The position numbers and the translations under genes are program-made. A stretch of 64,000 nucleotides of DNA from CBDFKK01 sp965248815 (GTDB lineage: Bacteria > Pseudomonadota > Alphaproteobacteria > SMXP01), in the NCBI GenBank assembly GCA_965248815.1, contig CBDFKK010000007.1, positions 186,001 to 250,000 of the forward strand. Reading direction: 5' to 3'. The notes beneath the pieces are model-generated. The model searched no databases. It saw only the letters and a program-made list of their open reading frames with translations, and was not told the DNA's origin. Shown here in pieces: positions 36,311 through 46,170 of this stretch (the first letter of the stretch is position 1; each line of letters starts with the position of its first letter).

Positions 36311-36841
36311 ATGGTGAGGCAGTTAGTGCTCCTCGTAACAGCTTTGGTCTTGATGGTGGGTGCAAGTCAAGCTCAAGCCGAAAGTCACGTGGCTGCCGGC
36401 GAAGAGGGCGTCAAATTGCGCGGCATTGGCTGGGTCCTCTTGCGCTCTCATGATCCCAAAAAGCTCGCGGAGTTCTATTACGCGCTGGGCTTTAAAGAAT
36501 GGGCAAGCTCGGAACGCATTATTGGATTGCATGCTGGAGGAGGCGCCGCGTTCGAAATCGGCTATTTGGACGAGGGCTCGCCTGCTAATCCGTCCCGCAC
36601 GACACGTACTCAAGTCTCTGCCGCGGCAATCCTTGGTGTGAACGATGCGGATCTTGTTGCGGAACGGGCGCGTGAAGCCGGCGCCATGTTTATTGAATCG
36701 CGCCACACGCCTGAGACGCGGATGTATTATATCGCCGACCCGGATGGCAATGTGATTGGTTTCGCCGAAGACGGTCCCATGTGGGGCGAAGTTGGTGAAC
36801 TCGAGCGGTTGGGGATCGAGCCGGTCAATCCGGAGCAATAG
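36311..36841 (+). CDS. Exported VOC (glyoxalase-like) protein 1
   Basis: A 176-residue vicinal-oxygen-chelate fold protein with an N-terminal signal peptide ending at AQA (about residue 22), so it is periplasmic. The motif SERIIGLHAGGGAAFEIGYL with His and Glu, and the second half (MYYIADPDGNVIGFAEDGP), give two beta-alpha-beta-beta-beta modules. The start ATG 36311 is preceded by GAAGGG; GTG 36302 is a less likely alternative. It has close paralogues at 36.9-37.4 kb and 50.4-50.9 kb. Exported VOC proteins are uncommon. The reaction is unknown; it may isomerise, hydrolyse or bind a small molecule. Confidence 0.82.
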   Translation: MVRQLVLLVTALVLMVGASQAQAESHVAAGEEGVKLRGIGWVLLRSHDPKKLAEFYYALGFKEWASSERIIGLHAGGGAAFEIGYLDEGSPANPSRTTRTQVSAAAILGVNDADLVAERAREAGAMFIESRHTPETRMYYIADPDGNVIGFAEDGPMWGEVGELERLGIEPVNPEQ

Positions 36842-36899
36842 ATTTCTTAGCTTTGCCGCCTGCGGCCATCTCGAAAATTTAGTTGAAGGGTAATCGACA

Positions 36900-37421
36900 A
36901 TGAAAAACGGCTTAGTTGGATTTTTGACAGTTGTCGCGGCGATTGCGTTTGGACCGCTGCAACCGGCTCAAGCGCAATGGGATCAGGATTGGACTCAAGG
37001 CGAACTCAAGACGCATTTGCGCGGCGTCGCCATTGTGCTCATTCGATCCCACGACCGTGACAAACTAGCGGATTTTTATCGCGCGCTCGGGTTTCGCGAT
37101 TGGGCAAGTTCGGAACGCATCATTGGGCTACACGCGGGCGGCGGGGAAGTGCTCGAGATTGGTCATCTGGAAGAAGGCGCGCCCGCCAATCCGCCGCGCA
37201 CTTCGCGCACACAGGCCACGGCCCTCGCCGTGTTCGGGACTCATGAATTAGAAAACGTTCTGAAGGCCGCTGAAGCCAACGGCGCGACCTTCATCGAAGC
37301 CTGGCCCGAGGAGGGCGAGGCCGAGATGTATTACATCGGTGATCCCGACGGCAACGTCATGGGCTTCATGGCGAGCGGGCCGATGTTCGGCGACGAAATG
37401 GAACGCGGCGGTGATAATTAG
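36900..37421 (+). CDS. Exported VOC (glyoxalase-like) protein 2
   Basis: A 173-residue paralogue of the preceding gene, again with a signal peptide (cut near AQA-QWD). It shares SERIIGLHAGGGEVLEIGHL and the closing YYIGDPDGNVMGFMASGPMFG. The two may be a tandem duplication with 58 bp between them. It is followed after 21 bp by an MFS transporter read the same way, which suggests that the VOC protein handles a compound outside the inner membrane that the transporter then moves. Start ATG 36900 follows GAAGGGTAA. Confidence 0.83.
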   Translation: MKNGLVGFLTVVAAIAFGPLQPAQAQWDQDWTQGELKTHLRGVAIVLIRSHDRDKLADFYRALGFRDWASSERIIGLHAGGGEVLEIGHLEEGAPANPPRTSRTQATALAVFGTHELENVLKAAEANGATFIEAWPEEGEAEMYYIGDPDGNVMGFMASGPMFGDEMERGGDN

Positions 37422-37442
37422 TCCAACGGGCAATCTTCCTCA

Positions 37443-38855
37443 ATGACCTCCATCAATAATGCCCGAGACGTCGTCCCTGCCAACCGCGACGCGCGCAACT
37501 ATGAACTGCGTTTGCATGAACAATTGGGCTGGGCCGTTGGTTCGATGGGCACAGGCGTCATGATTGGTGCGCTGACCAGCTACGGCATGTTCTACATGAC
37601 GACTTTCTTGGGCGTGTCTGCTGCTTTGGCCGGTAGTCTAATCACCTTGTCGAAATTCTATGATCTCATATCGGACCCCATTATAGGAGCGATCAGTGAT
37701 CGGACCGAAACCAAATGGGGCCGGCGTCGGCCGTATCTGCTTGTGGGTGCGATCGCGTGCCCCTTATGCATCATTGTTTTTTATCAATTGCCGGCGCTCG
37801 AAAACGAAACGGCGACGATTGCGCTGATCTTATTCGTACTGTTGGTCTACGCGACGGCGTTTACGTCGTTCAATGTCCCGTATTTTGCTATGCCGGCGGA
37901 AATGACATCGAATTATCACGAACGCACGACGATCATGTCGCAGAGGATTTTCTTTTCGACCATGGCTGTCATGCCTTTGGCAATCCTCGGGCCCTACATC
38001 ATAGAGTGGTTTGGCGGCGGCATTCCCGGCTATAGGGGCTTGAGCTGGGTGCTTGCGATCTTTGCATTCATCGGCATGTTCGGCGCGTTTATTTTGACTA
38101 AGAATGTTGCCTTTACGAAAAAATCGGAACGGCAAGTTTATAAAATTGGCAACCAAGTTCGACTGATTTGGAACAATAAGCCGTTTCGAACTTTCATCTT
38201 TGCAAAGTCTTTTATTTTTATCGGATCAACATCTGCCCAAGGAACCCTTCTATATTTGGGAACTTATGTTTTGGACCGGGGCGCGATGGTGTTTCGGGAT
38301 TTCGGCATTGGTTACACGATTGGCGTTGTGGCTTCACTGTCGCTCTGGAAATATCTAATTACCAATGTCTTAGGCAAACGTGACACGTTCATGATTGCCG
38401 CCATCGGGCTCGGACTGACGTTGTTGTCATGGTGGTTTGCTACTGCAAGCGAGCCGATGGCAATTTTTTATCTTCGCGTCATATTGCTCGGCGTGTTTTC
38501 AGCCGGCGGTCTCATTTCCGGCTCGGCCATGCTGCCCGATATGATGGAATATGACCGGCGCCGCTCTGGCTTGAGCCAGGAAGGGCTATATGCGGCGTCG
38601 TTTAGTTTGATCGAGAAGGTCGCTTATACGGTTGGCCCAATCACGGTTGGATTTCTCCTTGCATCCGCAGACTTTGTTGAAACGGAAAAAGGCCAGATTG
38701 TGGAACAGCCGAAATCAGCCGTCACGGCCATCCGCGTCGCCGCCGCTCTCATTCCAGGCGTGCTTTCGATCATCGGTGGTTTGCTCATCCGCTTTTACGA
38801 TCTTGATGAAGAAAAACTAAAAGCGACCCAAGCAGACCATCCCGCATCGTCTTGA
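37443..38855 (+). CDS. MFS transporter, GPH/MelB-like
   Basis: A 470-residue transporter with twelve membrane helices. The early DLISDPIIGAISDRTETKWG and RRRPYLLVGA are marks of the glycoside-pentoside-hexuronide:cation symporter group (MelB-like). The C-terminal half has LISGSAMLPDMMEYDRRRSG, also typical of this group. It is the last gene of the run VOC-VOC-MFS and its stop codon abuts the stop of the gene on the other strand. The substrate need not be a sugar; related bacterial proteins transport other organic solutes. Confidence 0.88.
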   Translation: MTSINNARDVVPANRDARNYELRLHEQLGWAVGSMGTGVMIGALTSYGMFYMTTFLGVSAALAGSLITLSKFYDLISDPIIGAISDRTETKWGRRRPYLLVGAIACPLCIIVFYQLPALENETATIALILFVLLVYATAFTSFNVPYFAMPAEMTSNYHERTTIMSQRIFFSTMAVMPLAILGPYIIEWFGGGIPGYRGLSWVLAIFAFIGMFGAFILTKNVAFTKKSERQVYKIGNQVRLIWNNKPFRTFIFAKSFIFIGSTSAQGTLLYLGTYVLDRGAMVFRDFGIGYTIGVVASLSLWKYLITNVLGKRDTFMIAAIGLGLTLLSWWFATASEPMAIFYLRVILLGVFSAGGLISGSAMLPDMMEYDRRRSGLSQEGLYAASFSLIEKVAYTVGPITVGFLLASADFVETEKGQIVEQPKSAVTAIRVAAALIPGVLSIIGGLLIRFYDLDEEKLKATQADHPASS

Positions 38856-39758
38856 TCACGCTTCGGCGTAGGTCCAAACCTGTTTCGGTTTCTCATCGCC
38901 ACAACTTCCCAAAACGTCTTGCGGCGTGTCGCTGCGGGTAATTTGGATCGATTGGCTTTCACCGGACGCGACATTTTCGAACATGACTTGGTACGGGCCG
39001 TCGCCCTCTGTTCCCGCCCACTGAATTTCTTTTATTGATGAGCTGCCTGCCCGGCTGCGTGCGAGATGCTCAGCGACTTGCTCGTAGGGCTCGAAACAGG
39101 TGCGGCCGCGTAGATTGTCTAACACGAGAGCGCCCGCATTTGTCGCTTCGACTAAGGCGCCGACGGCGTGGCGTGAGACGCGGCCATAGGTTGCCCCGTT
39201 CGGCAAAGTCAAAATATTGCCGGCAAACCGGTGCCCGCCAATGTGTGTGGTTTTCCATGCCGCGCTGCCGACCTCCCGTGCCAGCATGAGATAGAGCGGC
39301 GTGCCGTAAACGGCGCAGCATTGATCGCGCCTGCCATTGGTGCAGACAAAATAGGCCGGCTCGGTTTGTCTCTCAACCGGAGCGCCGTCCGACAGAAATT
39401 CTGCCAGGTTGAGATCCTCCAAATCGTCGTAGTGCACAAAAGAATTTTTAAAGAGTTTTGGGGAGTCGTGGTCGTTCACACCCACGAAGAATGTAAGGCT
39501 ATCGCCGCGGTATTTGCGGTCTTGGGCAATGAATTGAAGCCGCGCCTTGAGCCCGTGATCACGCTCCAGTTTTTCAATTTCGCTCGCAAGCCGTGCCTTC
39601 ACACTGCCTGGCAAATTGTTGTCTTTGGTCGCTTTGGCGCGCCACGGCCGGTTGTATTCCAGCATGAGCCAGACGTCGACTTTGTCCGCCGTGCCGGTGA
39701 GCGGCTCTTCTGCCGCTGCTTGTGAGCAGGTCACCATATTGAGGAGGCAGTCTTCCAA
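38856..39758 (-). CDS. Sucrase/ferredoxin-like family protein
   Basis: A 300-residue protein of the Suc_Fer-like group with a thioredoxin-like [2Fe-2S] ferredoxin fold. The marks are CSQAAAEEPLTGTADK, then CTNGRRDQCCAVYGTPL with clustered Cys, and THIGGHRFAGNILTLPNG. The first M leads straight into the conserved start, so GTG or other upstream starts are not needed. Its promoter shares a 200-bp divergent region with the YcbK-like gene. Physiological role unknown; electron transfer is likely. Confidence 0.85.
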   Translation of the reverse strand: MEDCLLNMVTCSQAAAEEPLTGTADKVDVWLMLEYNRPWRAKATKDNNLPGSVKARLASEIEKLERDHGLKARLQFIAQDRKYRGDSLTFFVGVNDHDSPKLFKNSFVHYDDLEDLNLAEFLSDGAPVERQTEPAYFVCTNGRRDQCCAVYGTPLYLMLAREVGSAAWKTTHIGGHRFAGNILTLPNGATYGRVSRHAVGALVEATNAGALVLDNLRGRTCFEPYEQVAEHLARSRAGSSSIKEIQWAGTEGDGPYQVMFENVASGESQSIQITRSDTPQDVLGSCGDEKPKQVWTYAEA

Positions 39759-39958
39759 TCAGTTCAGCTATTCAGCGCGGCATTACCGCGAACGCGCGAA
39801 CATAACCTGCATCGCACCGATGTGCCATGCACCCCTTATGCTTAACGAAATACGTGCACTTCGACGCATCGCTTGCGCAAAACGTTTACCGTGCCGTTGT
39901 ATTATAATGTGCAGTCGGGCACTCTAATCCCGGCAGGCGCTAAGAGTAAGGTTAGTCC

Positions 39959-40519
39959 ATGGGTATTTCAGTTTCCAGGCGCAGCATCATCAGCGGCATC
40001 GCTGCTACCGCAGCATTTGTAGGCAGTTTGGGCCCCCGGGGTGCCTTGGCATCCAACCAAATTGGCTGGCCTGTCCGGGAGAAAAAACTATCATTTCAGT
40101 CCATTCATACCGGTGAAAGGGTTTCGGCGACCTTTTGGTTCGACGGTCAGTTCGTGCCCGAGGGATTGGCCGAAATTGATCATGTGTTGAGGGATTGGCG
40201 CACCGACGACAAGCGCGCCATGGATCCGGTGCTGCTCGAAGATCTCTTCGACCTCACGCAGATTCTGGAAAATCCGGGTACGCTGGAAGTGATCTCAGGT
40301 TACCGTTCGCCCAAGACCAATGAGATGCTTGCCTCGCGCAGTGATGGCGTCGCCAAGCAAAGCTATCACATGAAAGCCCAAGCCATCGATATCGGGCTTC
40401 CCCAACTCGGGACTGCCAAACTCTACGAAGCGGCGAAGTCCATGAACCGCGGCGGCGTCGGTCTTTACACGTCCAGCGGATTTGTTCACATGGATACCGG
40501 CCCCGTCCGGCACTGGTAG
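39959..40519 (+). CDS. DUF882/YcbK-like murein endopeptidase, Tat-exported
   Basis: A 186-residue peptidase_M15-type protein acting on peptidoglycan in the periplasm. It has a twin-arginine signal (SRRSIISGIAATAAFVGSL). The zinc site is read in GYRSPKTNEML, QSYHMKAQAIDIG (His and Asp) and GFVHMDTGPVRHW (His). The mature start follows ALA-SNQ. It is close to the standard family length. It lies alone, 199 bp from the divergent Suc_Fer gene; TATAAT at 39903-39908 may be part of its promoter, though no good -35 pairs with it. Confidence 0.9.
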   Translation: MGISVSRRSIISGIAATAAFVGSLGPRGALASNQIGWPVREKKLSFQSIHTGERVSATFWFDGQFVPEGLAEIDHVLRDWRTDDKRAMDPVLLEDLFDLTQILENPGTLEVISGYRSPKTNEMLASRSDGVAKQSYHMKAQAIDIGLPQLGTAKLYEAAKSMNRGGVGLYTSSGFVHMDTGPVRHW

Positions 40520-40601
40520 ACCAACGGTCTTCTTTGCGCGACAGCGTAGAATTTCAGCCAAGAAATTGACATGAAATCCCTGATCATGCTCTACGGGGCA
40601 C

Positions 40602-41490
40602 ATGGATCTGTGGATTCCCATCACGCTTGCCGCCGCCTTCTTTCAAAATCTGCGCTCGGCCTTACAAAAACAACTGACGGAATCGCTTAGCACCTGGGGG
40701 GTGACGTCGGCCCGGTTTTTCTTCGCAGCACCGCTCGCGGTTTTGTTTGCAACCGCCTTGCTGAATTTCTCCAGCGATGAAACGCCGCTGCCGAACGGAC
40801 CGTTTCTGCTTTACGGTGCGATCGGCGGCACCGCTCAGATTCTTGGGACGGGGTTGTTAATCCAGCTCTTTTCCTATCGAAATTTCGCAATCGGAACGGC
40901 CTTCACAAAGACCGAAGCGATTCAAACCGCGCTTTTCGGACTGGTCGTCCTGGGCGATACGCTGACGACGGCGTCAGCTGTCGCAATCATCATAAGCGTC
41001 ATAGGTGTCGTCCTGATTTCGACCCCAAGACCGGGAACGGGAAGCATCTTTAACCGCGCAACACTGACGGGTCTTGCATCCGGAGCCTTTTTCGGAATTT
41101 CAGCAGTGGCTTACCGCGGCGCTTCCCTGTCTCTCGACGGCGGGAACTACTTGTCACGTGCTTCGCTCACCCTTGCCTGCGTTACCGTGTTTCAGTCTAT
41201 TCTTATTGCCGTCTGGTTGCGACTTCGTGAACCAGGAGAAGTGACGCGTGTATTTAACCTCTTGGCGCAAGACGAGCCTTGTCGGCTTGGTTGGTATGCT
41301 GGCGTCTTTGGGCTGGTTTACGGCTATGACTCTAGAAAACGCGGCCTACGTGCGCGCCGTCGGTCAAATCGAAATCCTCTTTACCCTCGCGGCCTCTTAC
41401 TTCTTTTTCAAGGAAGTCTTGAGCTTGCGCGAATTCTCCGGCGTGCTGTTGGTGGTCGCGGGAATTTTGATGCTTTTGCTGACTGTGTGA
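40602..41490 (+). pseudogene. EamA-type drug/metabolite transporter, frameshifted
   Basis: The gene encodes a ten-helix EamA permease: first repeat LAAAFFQNLRSALQKQLTES and FFFAAPLAVLFATALLNF, second repeat TGLASGAFFGISAVAYRGAS. At about 41253-41255, in the run TTT, the frame shifts by one base: the conserved ending (MLASLGWFTAMTLENAAYVR, then LFTLAASYFFFKEVLSLREF) is found in the next frame and ends at 41490. Removing one T restores a single protein of about 295 residues. As read, the product would run on to 41651 with a foreign basic tail and miss the last three helices. Confidence 0.85.
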
Positions 41491-41682
41491 GGAGCTTTTT
41501 GGACCGTGCCGCTCAATATCCACGGCGCTGTCCCGGTGACCGGCAGCATCCGCAACAACTGAAACAATTTCTTCCTTTGGTCGAAATCGAACAAAAGCCG
41601 ACTTGCGCTATTATCCTTACCGATGAAGCTTGGAAACCTGGGAGGGTATAATTAATGCAAGTCCAATGGGAACAAGTTCTGT

Positions 41683-42141
41683 ATGACTAATGAAGAGAGA
41701 CGAAAGCGGCGATCAATGTCGATTGTAAGATTCTATCCAATAAGCGTGCTGTTCATTAGTGTTCTCCTGAACGTTTTTGTTTTCGGGGTAAGTCCATCAG
41801 TTGTGGCTTTACCCTCCGCCGCGTGTATTTCTTCTTTGGTGATTGCCGCTGTTCTCCTGGTCATCAACCATACCTGGTTGATGACGACGACCGAGTTGAC
41901 GCGTGTTCGCTTCAAAATGTACGCAACGCCGGAAGAGTGGGCGGCAAGTGGGATCAGTCAAAAGGATGTGCCGGATGAAGGTTTGCGTGAACTTGAACGA
42001 CGGCATAACAGTCACCGCAATACAACTGAGAACGCAATCTATTTCGCCCTACTGGCATTCATTTTTGTCTTAGTTTCGCCGACTAACCTTGCTGCGCAAG
42101 TTTGGATCATTGGTTTCGCTGTCGCTCGTCTGGGTTATACC
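41683..42141 (+). pseudogene. MAPEG-family membrane protein, cut by IS-A2
   Basis: About 153 codons of a small four-helix membrane protein of the MAPEG family (eicosanoid and glutathione metabolism). It contains RHNSHRNTTENAIYFALLAF, the typical R-x-x-R-A-x-x-N-x-x-E-type block, and the third helix (TNLAAQVWIIGFAVARLGYT). Insertion of IS-A2 at 42142 removes the last helix. The sequence right after the IS does not resemble the missing tail in any frame I tried, so the other half was lost by rearrangement. ATG 41683 has no strong ribosome site; ATG 41716 is an alternative start. Confidence 0.72.
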
Positions 42142-42227
42142 AGAGGTGGCTCGGGAAATCTGCACAGTTGAGATAAGTGGAATTTTGGCCTGTAGGCGGC
42201 ATGATCGCCGGCAACAGGAGATCCACT

Positions 42228-42539
42228 ATGGCAAGACGACCACGTCGCAATCATACACCTGCGTTCAAGTCGAAGGTGGCCCTTGCGGCCGTTCGCGGTG
42301 AGCAGACATTGGGAGAACTCGCTCAGCAGTTTGATGTTCATCCTAACCAGATCAAGCAATGGAAAGATCAGCTCCTTGAGGGTGCAGCGGGTGTTTTTGG
42401 GCGGGAGGGTAAATCACCGCTGCCTGCACCCCGTGTTGATGTGAAGAGGCTCCATGCCAAGATTGGGGAGCTGACGCTTGAGAATGATTTTTTAGGCGAT
42501 GCGCTCACCAAGGCGGGATTGCCGAGCGCAAGAAAATGA
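42228..42539 (+). CDS. IS3 family transposase OrfA (IS-A copy 2)
   Basis: Identical in protein sequence to the OrfA of IS-A copy 1: 103 residues with a helix-turn-helix and a leucine-rich tail. It starts at ATG 42228 and overlaps orfB by 4 bp. Complete and possibly active. Confidence 0.93.
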   Translation: MARRPRRNHTPAFKSKVALAAVRGEQTLGELAQQFDVHPNQIKQWKDQLLEGAAGVFGREGKSPLPAPRVDVKRLHAKIGELTLENDFLGDALTKAGLPSARK

Positions 42540-43366
42540 TCGACCGCAAACATAAACTCTCGCTCAGCCGTCAGGCCAAGGCGCTCAAGATCAGCCGGGG
42601 CAGCGTCTATTATCAGCCCCGTCCCGTATCGGTCGGTGATCTGGCACTGATGCGCCGGATTGATGAATTGCATCTCGACTATCCCTTTGCAGGCAGCAGG
42701 ATGCTGCAGGGACTATTGCTTGGTGAAGGATACAAGGTTGGCCGCCTGCACGTCACAACACTGATGAAGCGTATGGGGCTTGAGGCTATTTATCGCCGCC
42801 CGAACACGTCCAAGCCTGCACCGGGCCACAAAATCTATCCCTATCTGTTGCGTAAGCTGCCGGTCACCCAACCCAATCAGGTCTGGGCGATGGATATCAC
42901 CTACATTCCAATGGCACGGGGCTTTGTTTATCTGGCCGCAGTGGTTGACTGGTTCAGCCGGCGTGTCCTGTCCTGGCGGCTCTCTATCACACTGGAAGCA
43001 GACTTTTGCATTGAAGCCGTTGAAGAAGCACTGGCCCGTTACGGTAAGCCGGACATCTTCAACACCGATCAGGGCTCGCAGTTTACCTCCATCGCTTTCA
43101 CACAAATCCTGAAGGATGCTGAAATCGCCATCAGCATGGATGGCAAGGGAGCGTGGCGGGACAATGTCTTTGTTGAACGGCTGTGGCGCACGGTCAAATA
43201 CGAGGAGGTCTATCTGCATGCCTATGGCAATGTTCCACAAGCCCGAGCCGCCCTCGGCAAATATTTGGTCTTTTATAACACCAAGAGACCGCATTCATCG
43301 CTTGACCGCCAGACACCCGATCAGGCTTACTTCAACGTGCTGCAACCAATCCCGGTCGCGGCATAA
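42536..43366 (+). CDS. IS3 family transposase OrfB (IS-A copy 2)
   Basis: 276 residues, identical in protein sequence to the first copy, with all three acidic residues of the DDE core (WAMDITY, FNTDQGSQ, VERLWRTVKYEE). The only base change between the copies (TAC to TAT in the codon for Tyr near the C-terminus) is silent. Confidence 0.95.
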   Translation: MIDRKHKLSLSRQAKALKISRGSVYYQPRPVSVGDLALMRRIDELHLDYPFAGSRMLQGLLLGEGYKVGRLHVTTLMKRMGLEAIYRRPNTSKPAPGHKIYPYLLRKLPVTQPNQVWAMDITYIPMARGFVYLAAVVDWFSRRVLSWRLSITLEADFCIEAVEEALARYGKPDIFNTDQGSQFTSIAFTQILKDAEIAISMDGKGAWRDNVFVERLWRTVKYEEVYLHAYGNVPQARAALGKYLVFYNTKRPHSSLDRQTPDQAYFNVLQPIPVAA

Positions 43367-43427
43367 CAGGGGCTGAAATCCACTTATCCGCAGTCCGAAA
43401 GTTGTTCAAACAAACCGAACCACCTCT

Positions 43428-43813
43428 GCTGTACGCGCAAACTGCAGAATTATCTGGTTAAGCATTCGTCAGTTGTTGTATCCCATTTGCCCAAGTTGAT
43501 GACTTTCCTTCGAGTTCAAGATATTGGTTGTGCAGATGGGTTCTTTAGTATCGCATGTACCAAACGCGGGGACGAGGTTATTGGTCTCGATCTTGAGCAA
43601 GATACGGCGGACTGTGCCAGCTGGGCTGTTGATAAACTGGGGCTCCAAAGCGTTCAGTCTCATTGCCTGAGTGCATCCGATTTGGACCAATTATTTGGCG
43701 ACTTTGATATGACGCTCATGCTAGCCCTGCTTTACCACCTTCGCGATCCCTTGAGTGGTGTTTGGCTAACCCAAATGCACTCATACTTGTGTTACGTTTT
43801 TGATGTCAATTAG
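43428..43813 (+). pseudogene. SAM-dependent methyltransferase remnant, cut at both ends
   Basis: The frame runs in from the IS edge and holds the class I methyltransferase motif I (VQDIGCADGFFSIACTKRGD), the acidic end of strand 2 (EVIGLDLEQ) and motif IV/post-IV (DMTLMLALLYHLRDPLSG). After DPLSG the likeness stops and the frame ends within 20 codons at TAG 43813, so a second break lies there. The N-terminus was removed by IS-A2. TTG 43487 could start a frame but has no ribosome site. The full protein may have been a glycan- or rhamnosyl-linked FkbM/Methyltransf_11 type. Confidence 0.65.
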
Positions 43814-43944
43814 TGTATATTGCGCGTTGCACGGAGTTGAAAAATCCGGGCTGCGCTGCACTCACCCGCATTTCTCTCGACCATTTTGCAGGAATAGATC
43901 TGGTTCGTCCGCAGCCACTCCCACATGTCAGTGACTGAAACCAT

Positions 43945-46059
43945 ATGAAAACCGATAAGACGTACTGGTTGTGTCATCTTTCGCTGTGGCTTCCACTGCT
44001 GTTTGCGACGCCGTTGTTCGTTGCCCTGAACAACCGTGAAGACGTCCACCTGTCCATCATGGCGCTCGTTGGCTTGCTAGTACTGGCTACGAGCGTCGTC
44101 GTATCGATTAGTGCATTGCTCGCTGGTCTCGCAGGGGAACGGTGGAATCGGCTTTTGTCGCTATTATTATTGGCAGTGGCCTCGGTTCTCGTGGTTTAGG
44201 GAAACGTTGTCACCGATCGATTCTATTACGGCCAGTTCGACGGGGCGGAAGTAAATTGGAGAACCTACGGCTGGCAATTCTGGGCCGAGCTCGGGGCATT
44301 TACTTTGGCAATACCGCTAGCTTTTGTGGTGCTTTTACAAAGCAATGCGCCATCTTTCTATTTGCCCCTTACGTTAGTGGGCTCATGCCTCCTTATACTA
44401 GCCCCTGCGCTTTTTTCCGGAAACGTGAGCGAGCCGGTCGAGAGCAGCACCGGCATGGAGTTTGACGACCGCGTATTCGAGTTTTCTAATGAAAGAAATC
44501 TAATCCATCTACTTCCCGACGGCTTTCAAGCTGACCTGGTGCGCGAAGTGTTCGAGGCGGATCCAAACCTTGCCGAAGACTTTGCTGGCTTTACACTTTT
44601 TAATGATCACGTGGGCCTTTTTCACGCAACGGCGCCCACGGTCCCCACAATCTTCAATGGCAAACCATTTGATCCGTCGCGCGGTCACAAGTACGGGCAG
44701 GTCATCAATGACATTGCGACTCATGCGTACCAAAATTACCTGGATGAAGCGGGCTACCGCATGGATTTCATCTCGATCGTCGCGCCATATTGCAGCAAAA
44801 AAGCGGCAACTTGCGTGGTGCGGCCCTTCAATGACTTGAAACCACGCGGTTACTTTCAATATGAAAATGACAGCCCGAAATATTCATTGCGGTTAATTGC
44901 CGACCTGACGCTGTTCCGGCACTTGCCCATGTACCTTAAGGAAAATGTCTACAACGACGGCAATTGGTTTCTTTCCGACACAAGCCTTGACGAAACTTCA
45001 CCGTTCCCGGACCCGGTCATCCGGGAATGGACCGATAACATCAAGGTTGTCGACGGGCTGCCTCGTTATAAGTGGTATCATTACATTGGTACGCACGAGC
45101 CGCCGCAATGGGATACGGAATGCAGCTTTAATCGGAATCTCGAACGCACCCGTGAAAGCTATAAACAGCAAACGTACTGCGTACTAACCGGAATTGCGCA
45201 ATTCCTCAACAAGCTGAAAGACGAAGACATTTACGATCGAACAGCCGTCGTCATTTCCGGTGATCATGGGCTTTATACACCATCTTACGATCTTAACGGT
45301 GATATCAGGAATGACATCATCTATTCACGGCGCTTTTTGAGCATCGCTCGTCCCGCGTTCATGGTGAAGGAACTCGATAACAACAAGCCTTTGAAATATA
45401 ACGACCATCCGACTTCGATGATCGACGTCGCCCTGACGGCGCTAGATCTCGTCGACCTATCCGGTAATTTCGAGGGCGTTTCGGCATTCAGCCTCGGTCC
45501 AGACATAAAACGAGAGCGACAATTTCTCCTCATAAATAAGAAACTCTTCTGGAGCGGTGATGCCATTCCGTACGATGAGTACCGTATTGATGGCCCTTCC
45601 GCCAATATGGCAAGCTGGAAACTCACTGACATTCAGAACGGCGCCGTCGCACCAACTGGCTATCCGGACATGTCCGCTGCTTCAGCGGCTAGATTCACGA
45701 GAGGCCTTGCCTGGAGCCGCAAAGATCCCGGCAACACAAGTCCACGGATCCGGGGAACAGAGTTTGCGTTTTTGATTTCCAAACCGGACAAGGTATTCGA
45801 TGCGCTGAAGTTGCGCGTACAAATTCCGAAATCTATAAAGAAGCAATCCGTATCGTTAAACGTAAACGGGCAAGCCATTGTTGAAGCACATCCGGTAAGT
45901 ATGGCCGATTCCTTATGGACCAACATAAAGCTGCCAGTGGATCAATCTGCCTTTCGTTTGAAAAACAACTTCGTGAGCGTTGTGTTCGACAAAATGAAGC
46001 TGAGAGCTGATGGTGAGAATAAAGACAGCGGCTGGTTGGCCAGTATTGAGTTTCTCTAG
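43945..46059 (+). pseudogene. Sulfatase-type membrane phosphotransferase (LtaS/YejM-like), interrupted by TAG
   Basis: A frame of about 704 codons with TAG at 44197-44199. Before the stop come three membrane helices; after it the frame goes straight on with GNVVTDRFYYGQFDGAEVNW, the loop normally found after the third helix in YejM/LtaS-like proteins. A Trp codon (TGG) to TAG change is the likely cause. The soluble domain holds the metal-site pieces HLLPDGFQ, the nucleophile Thr region TAPTVPTIFNG and VVISGDHGLYTP. TTG 44305 is a possible restart that would drop the first helices. Probably transferred phosphoglycerol- or phosphoethanolamine-like groups to a glycan; this is inference. Confidence 0.78.
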
Positions 46060-46170
46060 CTCCTTGTGCCCACCGCGACCCGTACTCGATCGAACGCTAC
46101 GCGCACGCGATCTTCTTTCAATCTTGACCCTCTCACCCTCGAAATAATTTCATACCGAAGACCTGCTGAC

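Larger units (their letters stand above)
42142..43427 (+). mobile_element. Insertion sequence IS-A copy 2 (IS3 family), 1286 bp
   Basis: Inverted relative to copy 1 and identical to it apart from one C/T substitution. It sits inside a MAPEG gene on its left and a methyltransferase remnant on its right. The terminal repeats are AGAGGTGGCTCGG and, at the right, CCGAACCACCTCT. There is no target duplication (acc left, gct right), which points to deletion or recombination at this copy after insertion. Confidence 0.94.

Noticed and set aside
14278..43427. A 29-kb composite transposon bounded by the two IS-A copies
   Set aside because: There is no target duplication at the outer ends, the interior holds an unrelated inversion edge, and both copies cut genes on both sides.
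9581..44199. TAG (and TGA) recoded as sense in this organism
   Set aside because: TAG ends several normal genes here (for example at 578, 16346, 16566 and 28141) and TGA does too (for example at 50407), so isolated nonsense mutations are a better explanation.
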